This document shows, in pieces, positions 46,608 through 58,200 of a stretch of 64,000 nt of DNA (position 1 is the stretch's first letter; every line of letters begins with the position of its first letter). Position numbers and translations under genes: made by a program. Below the pieces are notes generated by a model, which saw only the letters and a list, made by a program, of their open reading frames with translations, was not told where the DNA came from and made no database searches. This DNA is from Anaeroplasma bactoclasticum (GTDB lineage Bacteria; Bacillota_I; Bacilli_A; Acholeplasmatales; Anaeroplasmataceae): NCBI GenBank assembly GCA_023663825.1, contig JAMPGQ010000004.1:1-64000 (forward strand), read 5' to 3'.

Positions 46608-47705
46608 TTAATTTCTATTATCCTCTATTTTATAATCTGATGTGAAATCATAAACCTTTATGCTAGCTTTGCTAGAATCATAAACAGCTTCTTCGGTTTG
46701 AATCGTTAATTCATCAAAAGAAATACTTAAATCCTTAGGCAGTACTATCTTAGCATTTGTAATATGTACATCCTTGATTTCAACATTTCCTGTAGCCTCA
46801 CCTGCTAAGCCAGCAATCCTTAATTCACGATAGGTTCTAGATAAGACCTCTATAGTAAAATGATCAAAGGTTACATTTTCTATTTTTGCTCCATCAAGAA
46901 GTGAGGCAAAGATAGAATATTTTGCAATCAAACGATTAGAGCCTTCAATCTTGAAATTAGAAATCGTAAAATGATTTCCCTCTATTTCATTTTGGAACTC
47001 TCTACCAAAGTTTAAAGTTTTTCCATCACAATCAATTGAATTGAGTAAATAAATATTTCCTGTAGCCTTCACTAGCTCATCATAGGTAGATACAAGTGTA
47101 TAAGAGCCTTTAATGAATTTAACATATATTTTGATATCAAGACTAGTTTGTCCACCTGGATGCTTAAAACTATCATCCCAAGGTATCTTTAAGGTTGAAT
47201 CTTGGTAAAAGCCAAAGGCAGTATAATTTTCTCTTGTGTTTGCACGACTTAAAAAATCACTGAATTTTTCATTTGCTTCTACCTCATAGGTATATAAGCT
47301 TATTTCTTCCTTTGTTTCCTCATCTACATAGCATAAAGTATATGTATAGTAGATGGAAGGTTTCCATTTTGCATACAAGATGATATCATCATTTTGGATT
47401 TTATCTTTCTTAAAATCCCAAAAGTTTTCACAAGCCTCATCCTTATACCAGCCTAGAAAATCATACCCTTTTTTTCTGATTACACTACTTGGAAGATCTA
47501 AAGGATTACAAATATAGCTGTTTGGTTCATAGGCATATTTAATTGAATTCTCAATATCTGTAACAGCGTTGGTAAGGATACCTCCGTTGAAATCAAATTC
47601 AACAACTGAGGTATATCCTTTATCTGAATAGCTTTGTTTTTTTCCTCCACAGGAGGCTACTAGCAAGCACATAAAAAGTGCTACCAGATAGATTATTTTT
47701 TTCAA
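46608..47705 (-). CDS. lipoprotein with an InlB B-repeat and a GLUG/beta-helix-like region
   Basis: 365 residues from a TTG at 47705, seven bases after AGGTG; no ATG is available. The signal peptide ends in VASC. An InlB B-repeat (FDFNGG...GYDFLGWYKDEAC...ILYAKW) covers about 45-115, with a second degenerate unit to about 190. The C-terminal half has short repeats (LNSIDCDGKTL, IEGNHFTISNFKIEG, AGLAGEATGNVEIKDVHITNA) as in GLUG or right-handed beta-helix surface proteins. It lies between the giant protease and oppA2, 13 bases before the latter. Binding or adhesion is likely. Confidence 0.8.
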   Translation of the reverse strand: MKKIIYLVALFMCLLVASCGGKKQSYSDKGYTSVVEFDFNGGILTNAVTDIENSIKYAYEPNSYICNPLDLPSSVIRKKGYDFLGWYKDEACENFWDFKKDKIQNDDIILYAKWKPSIYYTYTLCYVDEETKEEISLYTYEVEANEKFSDFLSRANTRENYTAFGFYQDSTLKIPWDDSFKHPGGQTSLDIKIYVKFIKGSYTLVSTYDELVKATGNIYLLNSIDCDGKTLNFGREFQNEIEGNHFTISNFKIEGSNRLIAKYSIFASLLDGAKIENVTFDHFTIEVLSRTYRELRIAGLAGEATGNVEIKDVHITNAKIVLPKDLSISFDELTIQTEEAVYDSSKASIKVYDFTSDYKIEDNRN

Positions 47706-47721
47706 ATTCAATCACCTACTT

Positions 47722-50700
47722 TTAATTTTGTTTTCTTTTCCTAACAAATACAATTGTTACAACTATAAATCCTATAAGGGCAAGCCCACCTACTATAGAA
47801 CACACTAAGATAATCCACGGGAAATCCTTTTTAGGAGGTACTTCCTCAGTTTTAAATGCATTCTTATATTCACTATAGTCTTTTGAAAAATCAATTTCTT
47901 CATCTAATGCTTTTTCTAAATCAGCAATTTTTTCTGTCAAGGTGGCTGTATTATCCACTAAAACCTTTTCTGCTTCTGTAAGAACAGAAAATTCTTCATA
48001 AACATTCTTTATACGATCATAGCTATATTTAGAATTATCTACATCATATAATCGTTCAATTTGTCTAGAAACTTTAGATGCATTTAAGCATTCCTTGGCT
48101 CTTAAATATTTTGCAAGAACATTAGAATCTACATTAGCCATCTGGCTAGAATCTTGAAGCAATGCATTGTAGTAGAATTCTATATCTCCAATCACATCAG
48201 CATTCTTCCAAGTCACTGTTTCTGGAATTGCTTTACATAGCTCCATAAATAGATAAGCATTTTTACCTATTGTATTTCCACTAGTGATTCTTTCACCTTC
48301 TAAATCTAGCTTATCATCAAAGAAGGTTTTATAAAGAAGTGAGTCATAACCTTCACTATCTGTAGGATAAACATAGCTAACACCCTCAACCTGTCCTACA
48401 GTACCAATAAAGTTTTGATAATAAAGCGGATATAAGATACCTCCAGCAGTTTCATAATAAAAATCATATTTATAAAGCTCATCAAATTTAGGGAAAGTAT
48501 CTTTGGTTGGTGTAACCTCTTCAGTCATTGTTCCTTCTAATGTTGGAGCATAATAGCTTTTGAAAATAACCTCTTTAAGATGAATTGTATTAAAGAACCC
48601 AAAATTTCCAATCGTCTTTAATGTGGATGGTAAGGTTAATTTTTCTAAATAAACATTACCACTACATGCATAATATTCAATACGCTCTGTGCCCTCCATA
48701 ACGCTAAATTCTTTAGAGTCTTTTGCGTAAGGGTAAGCAGATAATACATATCCACCACTAGGAAGCTCTACATATAAAACTCCCTTATCAACAACAACAT
48801 AATCGAATACCTTACTACTTACCTTTTGAGTATTATCATAAGCATAGAAGCCTTTTAGTTCTAATGTACCCATAAAGGATAGATAATCTACTGTTGATAA
48901 ATTATTCGTAATTAAAAATTCTTTAATCTTAGTGGCATAAAAAGCATTTGCACCTACTTGCTTTAGGCTAGGTAATTCAAGCTCTTCTAGATGATCACAG
49001 CCATAGAAGCCATACTCTTCTACCACTTCAACATTAGGAGCAACCACATTTGTAACAGAGCTCATGCCATAAAAAGCACGACTTTCTATAATTTTAGCTG
49101 CTGAAATATTTAAATGAGTAATTGCTGTTTTATGTAGACAGCCTGCCTCAAAAATAACAATATAATCTAAATTGATTTCTGCAAGCTTTTCACAACCAAA
49201 GAAAACAGATTCAGCTAGTGTAGTTAGCTTCTCACCTAAGGTTACCTTCTTTAGCTCTGTACAATAAGCAAAGGCTTGCATTTCAATTTGTTCAACATAG
49301 CTTAAATCAATTTCCTCTAAAGCCATACAACCATAGAAACAATCCACGCCAATATATTTTAAAGTTTCAGGAAAGTTAACTTCTGTAAAAATGGCACTAT
49401 GAGAACCACTTGCATATTGAGCAAAGGCTCCCTCACCTAAGTATTCTACCTTAGGAATCAAAAGTTTTTTCAAATTAACACAATCTGCAAAGGCTCCTTC
49501 ATGTACTCTTAGAACATTTTCTAAATTTGCTTCTTCTAAGGAAGAACAATAGAAGAATGCATATTCTCCAACTGTGCCAGTTAATTTTGATAAATCAATA
49601 GTCTTTAAGCTTGTACAACGATAGAATGCTGATGCATCTACTTCAACATTGCCAGACTCTGGCATATGAACTGTTACAAGAGGTGTACTTTGGAAGGCAG
49701 ATTTTCCAATCTTAGTATTTGCTCCTAGAGTAACCTCTTTTAAGCTAGAACAGTTATAAAATGCCCCAATTCCTATAATTGCATTGTCTGGTAAAGTAAC
49801 CTCTGTTAATCCTGTTCCAGTAAAGGCATATTGTCCTAATGAATTCACATTATTTAAATTAATCGTTTTTAATCTATTACATTGATAGAATGCAAAGTCA
49901 TTAATCTCTACTATATGATTAGGTAAAGTAACGTTATATAGATTAGCACATTCTGCAAAGGCATTTGCCTCTATTTTCTTCAAATTTGAGCTTGAAGAAC
50001 ATTCCAAAGAGGTCAAACCACTATTTAAGAAAGCTCCCTCTCCAATTACTTCTACTGTGTCTGGTAGAGTATAGCTTGTAAGACTTAATCCAGAAGAAAC
50101 CATATGGATGGTTTTCATATCCTTATCATAAAGTACATTTTTATTTACTGTATAATATTTAGAATTACTTGCATAAATATTTCTTAAAGATCCACAGTTA
50201 TGGAAGCTAGATACTCCCATATGAAGTAATCTTGTATCTTGCTCAAAAATTAAATTTATAATCCCTGCACCCTCAAACGCATAATCATCTAATTCAATAT
50301 CTGAGGATGGTAGAGTGAAATTCTTTAATGCTTGGCAGTTATAGAACGCTCTTGGAGCAATTAGCTCTACGCCTCCTTCAAAGCTAATATTAGCTAAGGA
50401 AGTACAATTTGAAAAGGCTCCTTCTCCTAAGTAAACTAAATCGCCCTTAATCACTACCGTTTGTAATTTCTTACAATCCTTAAATACATAATCAGGTAAT
50501 CTATTTCCATAAACTTCTATTGTGCTAATTCTTGTGTTTTCAAAGAAATTATCACCTAGCTTTGTCCACTTACCAAGTAAAACTGTAGTTAATCTAGCAC
50601 AATTTAGGAAGGAACTAACTCCAGCACGCTTTAATTCCTTTAAATCAACAGCCTGAATGTATTTACAATTTGCAAATGCAAAATCACCAATTGTATTTGC

Positions 50701-53700
50701 ATGCATTGTATTGATTTCTAATAAACGTTCACAATCATAGAAGGCTCTTGCAGCAATAACAACAACGTTCTCTAAATTAATTTCTTCTAAGGATGTATTA
50801 TTGTAAAAGCCATATTCCATAATCTTTGTTACACTTGAAGGTAGAACAACCTTCTTTAATGCCGTACAATTATAGAATGCAAATTTTTGAATCTCTTCTA
50901 CTCCCTCAGGAATAATAACACTAGTAATCGTATCATTTCCAATTGGAGATTTTTTAGCATCCAAATCATTTTCATCATCAACCTCTAAAGCATTATCTAA
51001 AAGATAGTGAGAAAAAGCAAAAGGACCAATATACATAATTCCCTTATCCTCTGGAATTACAACCTCTCCACCATGACCTTTATATTCCATTAAGATACGA
51101 TTTTCGATAATGAATTCACTCTTTACCTCTATAGAACAACGAGCAGCAATTGTAGAAACCTTACCATCAATTTCCATACGAAGCGTAATTCTTGTTTTAC
51201 CCTCTGCAACAGCAGTAACAATACCACTTTCATCCACAGTTGCAACTCTTTCATTTGAAGATTGCCACTCTAGCTTATATCTAGATTCTGGTAAATTCCA
51301 AGGTCTAATCTTGTAATGCAATTGAACCTTTTCTGTTGGATAGAAGCTAATGCTTGCTGCACCATCAAAATAGTTAATGGAGCCTGTATGTCCAATGGAA
51401 GAAAAATCATTGTCTCCTTCAAAAGCAAATAAAGTATCATATGAAGTAAATTCAAGCTTTGTTAAATCCACCTTTAAACTAGAATCCAGGTTATCATCAT
51501 TTATTTCTTCTGAAACATGAATTACAATATTAATATTTTTACCTGTAGTTAAGCTTGTCAAACGAATTGTAGCATTACCTGCACTTAATCCTTCAATTTG
51601 ACCACGAGATACCTTTACAACATTTTCATTTGTTGAGCTCCACGCTAAATTCTTAAGATAATCCTTAACAATTTCTTCTTTACCTGATATCTTGATATAA
51701 TCAGTTAAATCTAGTATATCATGAATCTTAATATTCAATATATCCTCAGTGAAAGCTAAGTTCTTATCATTTAGTTCTGGAAGACCTACCTGGAAGATGT
51801 TTGAGTTCATTGCATAATCATCAATGAAGAAGGTCAAGCCCTCACTTAAATTTGTATCATAAATTAAATCAATATAATCTGTAATTTCAATTGTAACAAC
51901 AGAATCTGATCCTCGATCTGTTTGATAAACAGGAATTGGATTAGCAGATAAGGAGGTATAGGTTTTTGACCCTGTAATCGGATTGGTATAGATGGAAATT
52001 GGTCTTACAGATTGTACATAATGATTATCATAAACAGTTAAATCCACATAATATCTATCTATCTTATCTACTCGGTCATATTCCTTTTTAAACTCTGCAT
52101 TCTTTAAAATAGGGGCTTCATAATCAACATAAAATGAAAAGCTAAAGGAATCATTGAAATTATTCTCTGTAGATTTCCAATCGAGCTTTGCGCTCATCGT
52201 CACCTCATAATGTGTATTATTATCAAATAACGCATCTGTCATTTCTAGATCAATAGAGGAAACATAAGGATACTGCAAGCCAGAATAATGGGCTTTATAA
52301 CAATTGTATTGAGTTTCTGTCCAAACGACCTCGTTTGTATCTGTATTTCTTATTTGTATTTGCATTTCCTTTGCTCCACGCAAAAGTCCTGTAAATACAG
52401 CATAAATTCCACTGATTGAATCCTTATAATAGGAAATAGCCGCATGCTCTTCTACAGCAGGAATTGCATCATATTTTGTCGTATCTAAATCATAAACATA
52501 GCTCCCTAGTGGAATAATGTAATCATAATAATATCTACCAAATGGGGTAGATGCATAATAATCAGCCTTAATACGGTCATCATCGTCAATTGCTTGATCG
52601 TATGCTTCAGATTCTACCTCATAATAGCTCTTATCAAAGATTGGAGCTTCAGACCAATCCCCAAAGAAAGCTAGCAATGGAATATTTAAATCAATTCCTT
52701 CTTCTAAGCTTAAGGTGATATAGCCTTCAACATACATTCCATTTTCAAAATTCTGATTTAAATAGGATTTATCGGCTTTAGAAAGCTTCATAGAAACTGT
52801 AATCACACAATCTTTATTTGCATCAACGATACAATAATTATTATCTTTACGACCATTTCCAGTCACATCAAATTCCACACTAGGACTAAGCATATATGCC
52901 ATCTCAGCTACATAGTCTGAATCTGATGTAGATAAAGACTCGGTCATAATTAAAGAGGAAAGATCATATTTTAATTCTTGATTTGATAGATTTTTCAAGT
53001 GAAAGCTAAAGGTATACGCACCTGTTCTATTAGGATCATCCCCTAATTCTATCTTTGATTTGTTAGAATTTTCTACATACAAATATGCATTTGTATTTAC
53101 AGAATTATATAGACTTGCTAAACCAGCCCCCTGTTTTCTTGGAGAATAAGGATTCCCCTTTTGGTCTAATGCAATTGTAGCAGTAGACATACAAAGCTGA
53201 TTTACTAAATCTCTAATTTCTGTTGTAGAAAGATTTGGATATTTTTCTTTTACATACTGACGTATTAAAATTGTAATACCACACATATTAGGAGAACCCA
53301 TAGAGGTTCCACTAAGCTTATCATAGCCACCCCCAGGGATAGCAGATAAAATGTTACCGCCATGAGCTGTAATTTCAGGTTTTAATTCTAGGCTTGGAGT
53401 TGGTCCCCAACTAGAAAAATCTGACATAAATGGACCAGCAAGATTATTAGCATTGAATTCTAATATTCCAGTAGCATTCTTTGCAAGAAGTATACCATCA
53501 TCCTTAGAAATAGAAACAACTGGAATTTTAACATCGTTTCCGACAGTCATAATAATATCACCAAAGACATTATTATAAACAATACAAGCTATTGCTCCTG
53601 CCTCTGCAGCATATTGAACCTTTTCCTCAAAGGATATATCTCCACGTTTAACTAATGCAATCTTTCCTAAAACATCTATTCCCATATAGTTGGCAGTCAT

Positions 53701-55107
53701 ACCAACACCTGGAACTGTAACATATTCATAAGATGCAGTAGTATTTCCTGTAATACCTAGCATTTCAAAGAAGTTATATTCCTTTGCAGCTTGATTAAAG
53801 GATTCATGGAAGAATATAGTTTGTTCTCCATTTGCAATCATATACTTATCCATATTTCCGTTGATGGAAGCAACAGACATCGCTCCTGTATAGGTTGATG
53901 GAGCACCAACTGTTGCTGAATCTGGGTTGGACGTTTTATTCGTGTTTCCAAATGCAGATCCATAAGCACTACTATAATCATTTGAAGCAGCTACAACTAG
54001 TGAAATACCTGCTGCTTCAATAGAATCATATATTTTATTTTTATAATCTTGATCTACTTCTCTTGTAAATCCACAAGAGGTACCTAAGGACATATTAATT
54101 GCATCAACACCAAGAAGGACAGAATCTTCTAGACCAGCTAGGATATCACCATCATCAGCACCATCCTTATAGTCTGAGAAAACCTTCATAATAGCTAATT
54201 GTGTATCAATAGCAACTCCCTTAATCGTACTATCATAGCCACCAATGATACCAGCAACGTGTGTGCCATGCTCACTATGATAAGGCATAATATCAGGATC
54301 CTTATCAGCATAATCATAGCCATAAGGAATCTTACTTGAATAATATACATCACGAGCTTCTAAGCCCTCTGAATATCCACTCGCAACTGTAGTAGGTAAG
54401 ATATTCCCAATATCCTCACGACTTATCAAAGGATTTTCTGTTACATGTGTAGTAAAGGCAGTATGTGTATAGTCACAACCTGTATCTAGTATAGCAACAA
54501 TTGTACCCTTACCTGTATAAGAAACATCACTACTATCAAAAATACCAGTGGAATATACTTTTACTTTATTTGTTACAGCCTGAGGTGCAGCGTATGTATC
54601 TGAAATCATAACACGCTCTACCCCAGATAGCTTTGTAATATTTTCAATATTAGAATAAGTTGTAGTTGCATAAATACCATCTAATATAGTTGAATAAGAA
54701 TACTTAATATCCTTAACTAAATTAGAACTTAATAAATGATTTTTAATGCCCTTTTGTTTATCGTTAAGCTTTTTGACAAAATCTAAACCCGCTTTAGATT
54801 TTGCATACTCACTGACATTTTCAAAGTTAGGATTTTTAGTATTAAAATCAGAAACTAAAGAATTATCAGAGAAGGTGATAATTACATTAACCTCCTGATT
54901 CATATCGAAATTATTTATTTTTTGAATCAAGTCTTTATTGATTGAATCAATAAAATTCGCCTTGAAATCTGCATTTAATTTCTCTATAGAAAGCTGTTGA
55001 TCACTTTCTAAATTAGATACTACAGGATCGCAAGGCGCTAATGAACAGCTCATCAGCAGACCTAAAAAAGCTATGCTGCATAAGCTTAATTTCTTTATTA
55101 TCTTCAT
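47722..55107 (-). CDS. giant subtilisin-like (S8) protease lipoprotein with leucine-rich repeats and a C-terminal membrane anchor
   Basis: 2461 residues from the ATG at 55107, which has GGGGGC before it. The lipobox LLMSC is at 18-22. A propeptide-like region (about 40-175) precedes the S8 domain: Asp208 in VAILDTGCD, His280 in HGTHVAG and Ser602 in GTSMGSP, with a PA domain inserted at about 420-560. C5a-peptidase-like Fn3 domains follow (about 640-1150), then two Ig-like BIG2-type domains (SSTNENVVKVS and SSNERVATVDESG). About thirty BspA-type leucine-rich repeats (YAFEGC-type units, about 1370-2200) come next, then a helical stalk and one membrane segment with an RKRK tail. It should digest proteins at the cell surface. 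It starts 10 bases before the next gene's ribosome site, within a long operon. Confidence 0.92.
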   Translation of the reverse strand: MKIIKKLSLCSIAFLGLLMSCSLAPCDPVVSNLESDQQLSIEKLNADFKANFIDSINKDLIQKINNFDMNQEVNVIITFSDNSLVSDFNTKNPNFENVSEYAKSKAGLDFVKKLNDKQKGIKNHLLSSNLVKDIKYSYSTILDGIYATTTYSNIENITKLSGVERVMISDTYAAPQAVTNKVKVYSTGIFDSSDVSYTGKGTIVAILDTGCDYTHTAFTTHVTENPLISREDIGNILPTTVASGYSEGLEARDVYYSSKIPYGYDYADKDPDIMPYHSEHGTHVAGIIGGYDSTIKGVAIDTQLAIMKVFSDYKDGADDGDILAGLEDSVLLGVDAINMSLGTSCGFTREVDQDYKNKIYDSIEAAGISLVVAASNDYSSAYGSAFGNTNKTSNPDSATVGAPSTYTGAMSVASINGNMDKYMIANGEQTIFFHESFNQAAKEYNFFEMLGITGNTTASYEYVTVPGVGMTANYMGIDVLGKIALVKRGDISFEEKVQYAAEAGAIACIVYNNVFGDIIMTVGNDVKIPVVSISKDDGILLAKNATGILEFNANNLAGPFMSDFSSWGPTPSLELKPEITAHGGNILSAIPGGGYDKLSGTSMGSPNMCGITILIRQYVKEKYPNLSTTEIRDLVNQLCMSTATIALDQKGNPYSPRKQGAGLASLYNSVNTNAYLYVENSNKSKIELGDDPNRTGAYTFSFHLKNLSNQELKYDLSSLIMTESLSTSDSDYVAEMAYMLSPSVEFDVTGNGRKDNNYCIVDANKDCVITVSMKLSKADKSYLNQNFENGMYVEGYITLSLEEGIDLNIPLLAFFGDWSEAPIFDKSYYEVESEAYDQAIDDDDRIKADYYASTPFGRYYYDYIIPLGSYVYDLDTTKYDAIPAVEEHAAISYYKDSISGIYAVFTGLLRGAKEMQIQIRNTDTNEVVWTETQYNCYKAHYSGLQYPYVSSIDLEMTDALFDNNTHYEVTMSAKLDWKSTENNFNDSFSFSFYVDYEAPILKNAEFKKEYDRVDKIDRYYVDLTVYDNHYVQSVRPISIYTNPITGSKTYTSLSANPIPVYQTDRGSDSVVTIEITDYIDLIYDTNLSEGLTFFIDDYAMNSNIFQVGLPELNDKNLAFTEDILNIKIHDILDLTDYIKISGKEEIVKDYLKNLAWSSTNENVVKVSRGQIEGLSAGNATIRLTSLTTGKNINIVIHVSEEINDDNLDSSLKVDLTKLEFTSYDTLFAFEGDNDFSSIGHTGSINYFDGAASISFYPTEKVQLHYKIRPWNLPESRYKLEWQSSNERVATVDESGIVTAVAEGKTRITLRMEIDGKVSTIAARCSIEVKSEFIIENRILMEYKGHGGEVVIPEDKGIMYIGPFAFSHYLLDNALEVDDENDLDAKKSPIGNDTITSVIIPEGVEEIQKFAFYNCTALKKVVLPSSVTKIMEYGFYNNTSLEEINLENVVVIAARAFYDCERLLEINTMHANTIGDFAFANCKYIQAVDLKELKRAGVSSFLNCARLTTVLLGKWTKLGDNFFENTRISTIEVYGNRLPDYVFKDCKKLQTVVIKGDLVYLGEGAFSNCTSLANISFEGGVELIAPRAFYNCQALKNFTLPSSDIELDDYAFEGAGIINLIFEQDTRLLHMGVSSFHNCGSLRNIYASNSKYYTVNKNVLYDKDMKTIHMVSSGLSLTSYTLPDTVEVIGEGAFLNSGLTSLECSSSSNLKKIEANAFAECANLYNVTLPNHIVEINDFAFYQCNRLKTINLNNVNSLGQYAFTGTGLTEVTLPDNAIIGIGAFYNCSSLKEVTLGANTKIGKSAFQSTPLVTVHMPESGNVEVDASAFYRCTSLKTIDLSKLTGTVGEYAFFYCSSLEEANLENVLRVHEGAFADCVNLKKLLIPKVEYLGEGAFAQYASGSHSAIFTEVNFPETLKYIGVDCFYGCMALEEIDLSYVEQIEMQAFAYCTELKKVTLGEKLTTLAESVFFGCEKLAEINLDYIVIFEAGCLHKTAITHLNISAAKIIESRAFYGMSSVTNVVAPNVEVVEEYGFYGCDHLEELELPSLKQVGANAFYATKIKEFLITNNLSTVDYLSFMGTLELKGFYAYDNTQKVSSKVFDYVVVDKGVLYVELPSGGYVLSAYPYAKDSKEFSVMEGTERIEYYACSGNVYLEKLTLPSTLKTIGNFGFFNTIHLKEVIFKSYYAPTLEGTMTEEVTPTKDTFPKFDELYKYDFYYETAGGILYPLYYQNFIGTVGQVEGVSYVYPTDSEGYDSLLYKTFFDDKLDLEGERITSGNTIGKNAYLFMELCKAIPETVTWKNADVIGDIEFYYNALLQDSSQMANVDSNVLAKYLRAKECLNASKVSRQIERLYDVDNSKYSYDRIKNVYEEFSVLTEAEKVLVDNTATLTEKIADLEKALDEEIDFSKDYSEYKNAFKTEEVPPKKDFPWIILVCSIVGGLALIGFIVVTIVFVRKRKQN

Positions 55108-55152
55108 ATTATTGCCCCCGCTAAAATATTTGATATTATATTCGATTGTAAC

Positions 55153-55195
55153 AATTGAACAAGACAACCCAAAAATCAGGTTGTCTTATTCAATT
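55153..55195 (-). other. long hairpin in the leader of the protease gene
   Basis: 55153-55169 pairs with 55179-55195 over 17 positions with one mismatch and a nine-base loop. It lies between the stop of the 1729-residue lipoprotein gene and the protease ATG, 46 bases from the latter. No T run follows on the minus strand, so it is a stability, processing or attenuation element more than a simple terminator. Confidence 0.65.
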
Positions 55196-55212
55196 TATAG
55201 TTTTAAATCATT

Positions 55213-58200
55213 TTATGCTTGTTTGCTATAATTACTTTCTTTCCAACTGTCATTATACACGTTAGCATTATTGCCAGAAATAGTTAATGTTATATCACCT
55301 GTAACATATTTATTTCCTTTTAGATGATCTTCAGTCAAGCCTTTTATACTTGTGCCACCTTGAGGAGTCAAAGTATAAGTGCCATCAGATTCCTTCACAA
55401 TAGTAAATGAAGTATGATTAAAACCTGTTGTCCAACCATCAGTTCTCGTATACGTTCCTACATAAGGATCTGTCTCTTCTGGTTCTTCATCAGTATCACC
55501 AGTTGAAGGATAAAGTGTAGCAATTACTGTAGTTTGATCTGAATATTTAGAATAGGTAATATGTGTTACTTTATCATTGGTCTCATAAATCTTAAAATAT
55601 GGATTTTCATAATAACCACATTGAATATAACTATAACCATATGATGATGCATTTAAAGATCTATTTGTATATTCTGTTCCATTAAAATTCAAATTGTAAG
55701 TTCCATCTAAATTCTTATTAATTGTTAGAATATTTTCTTCAGTAGAATCCTTATAAGTATCTACATATTTAATTTTGTTCACAACACTAATTGTAATTGT
55801 TTTACTCATTTCACCAAAGGTACATGTTACCACATAATCTCCTGGAACTGCCATATTGACACTAGAAACATCAATATTACAATTTTGAGAAGTCAAGGCT
55901 TCAACAGTTCCATTATGAGTCAATTTGAATAAAGCGTAATAATCTACCTCTGTATCTACTAAAACTTCAACAGATTTAGTTGAAACAGGTTCTAATGTAT
56001 AGCTATCTACAAATTTAACTGTAGTAGTTGCTTCATATTTAATACCACAAATCCAATAGAATGCTTCTAAAGTATATGTGCCAGGAGTTTTCACTTCAGT
56101 TGAAGTAGGATATGTAGATACTTTAATACTACTTGTCTTATCTGAACCATCAACCAATAATTTAAAATATCCCGTTCTGAAATTTGATTCTGAACTTGAA
56201 ACACTTCCGCATGAAACATCAGCGTGTGTTAATCCCTCAAAAGAAACTGTTGGATTATATGAATCATAGGTGTTTTTCAAATAGGATATAGGAGAATATC
56301 CTGAGCTTACAGATACAAATTTTAAACTCGTAACAGCATTATTGCTAATTTGTGCTGTATAGGTATAAGTATAATCACCTATAGTAATCAATAAATTATT
56401 TGTAGCAGCAGTTGAAATAGTGAATGTCCCTTTTTTTGTATAACTAGTTTCATATGTTGCCGAATTTGACATTAAGGAACTATAATATTCTGCCTTCCCT
56501 GTACCATTTTCTACATATAAATATAATCCTGAAGTTGTAGAATATTTATATCTTCCAAATGTGTAATTATATGGATCAGCTTCAACAACTAATGTGGCTG
56601 TCTTAGTAATCTCATGATACATACAACTTATAGTATAGCTTCCTACCTTAGTAGTATCAAAACCAGTAGGTAAAGATATCATATCCTCAGTTACTTCTAC
56701 AGCTGTACCATTATGCTTTGGTGTAAACATACCTAACGCAACAACATCAGCCTTAGTATAATTTTCGCTAGTAACTTTAATAGTTAGAGATGATTTTGAA
56801 ACACTTATATCCCATGATTCAACAACTGCTAATTGTGATGTGACCGTATGCTTTTTTCCATATACCCATGCATAAACTTCAACATCAATAACACCTACTG
56901 TATTTCTTTCCTCTGCTGTTAATGTTCGACTATAAGAAATATTTGTCCAAGATTTTAGTTCATTATTTTCATAGATTTTAGCTAAAGTGCTAGCTCCAGG
57001 AGCATAGCCACCCGCAGTAATTGAAGTTCCTAAAACAGCTCTTAATTCTACTGTTGAATCATCATAGGAAACAAATTCTTTTCCTCTATAGCTAGAATCA
57101 ATATCTGTAGATGTACCAAATGTAATTCTTCCAACATTTTCAACTTCTGAATATGTAAAATCATAAGCACTACTATAAGGTGTGAATTGAAGTTTTCCAT
57201 TATCCTCATCTGTAATAGTACAAGTATATGATGAAGGTTGACTATATGGATTAATGCTACTACCATAACAAGCCTTAAGTGTTCCTTCTTCATTATATAC
57301 TCTTACATAGTAATTGCCGTTTACATATACGCCAACTACTTTTTCAGCTAATGTTTTTTCAGGAACAAATTCTGTTAAAGGATAAGTTTCTTCTGCAACA
57401 ACTAAATCTAAAGTATCAGATAATACTAATTCAACACCATTAAATACTAAACGATCTAATACATATACTGCATCATATGTGGTTGCAGTTAGTTCTACTC
57501 CATTTAATGTAACTGTCTCTAATACAACTACCTTATAAGCGGGAGAATCCTTAGTTACTCTAACCTTTACTTGGTGAAGAGTATTTTCATAAACTGTATC
57601 TAAATAGTCTGTAAAGTCTTTTGTAGCTACAGAATAATCTTCTTTTACATAATGAGATGAACCTGTAGATAAGACATTACCATTATGATAAATAGTATAG
57701 GTTGTACTATTTAACTTAATTGTATTAGTTGTAGAATTATATTCATATAACTCATAATATTCAGCACCTGATCTCTTATAATACCCTAATCCACTTACCA
57801 AATAATATGATGTATTGAAAACATATTTACCTTCCATACCATCAGATACGGTTACTTCTGTTAAAACTCTTCCATCCATATGGTAATACTTTTCTGTAGA
57901 ATTTGGATAGATAATTAATATGTTTTGCATATACCCTAACATTGCATAGGAAACATCTGCATCATTTAACTTAGCATCACCCAATCTACCATTTGTAGGT
58001 CCAAATCCATCAAGTACTAAAACATCGCTAGAATCACTAAAGGTATATTCACCAGCAGTTTCACCAGCAGATTCTAAAGTTCCCCAAGATGCTCCTGCTA
58101 AAGATACCACTCTGAATTTAACACTAGTATCAGCGTAAGTAAATGTAACAAAACTACCAACTGCAAATTCGCCTGTCATTGTAGCAACATAATCAACATT

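Noticed and set aside
57048-57293. Minus-strand frames inside the large lipoprotein genes (for example 57048-57293 and 59262-59501)
   Set aside because: They are out-of-frame shadows of the repeat-coding genes, rich in Ile, Leu and Met, without start signals.
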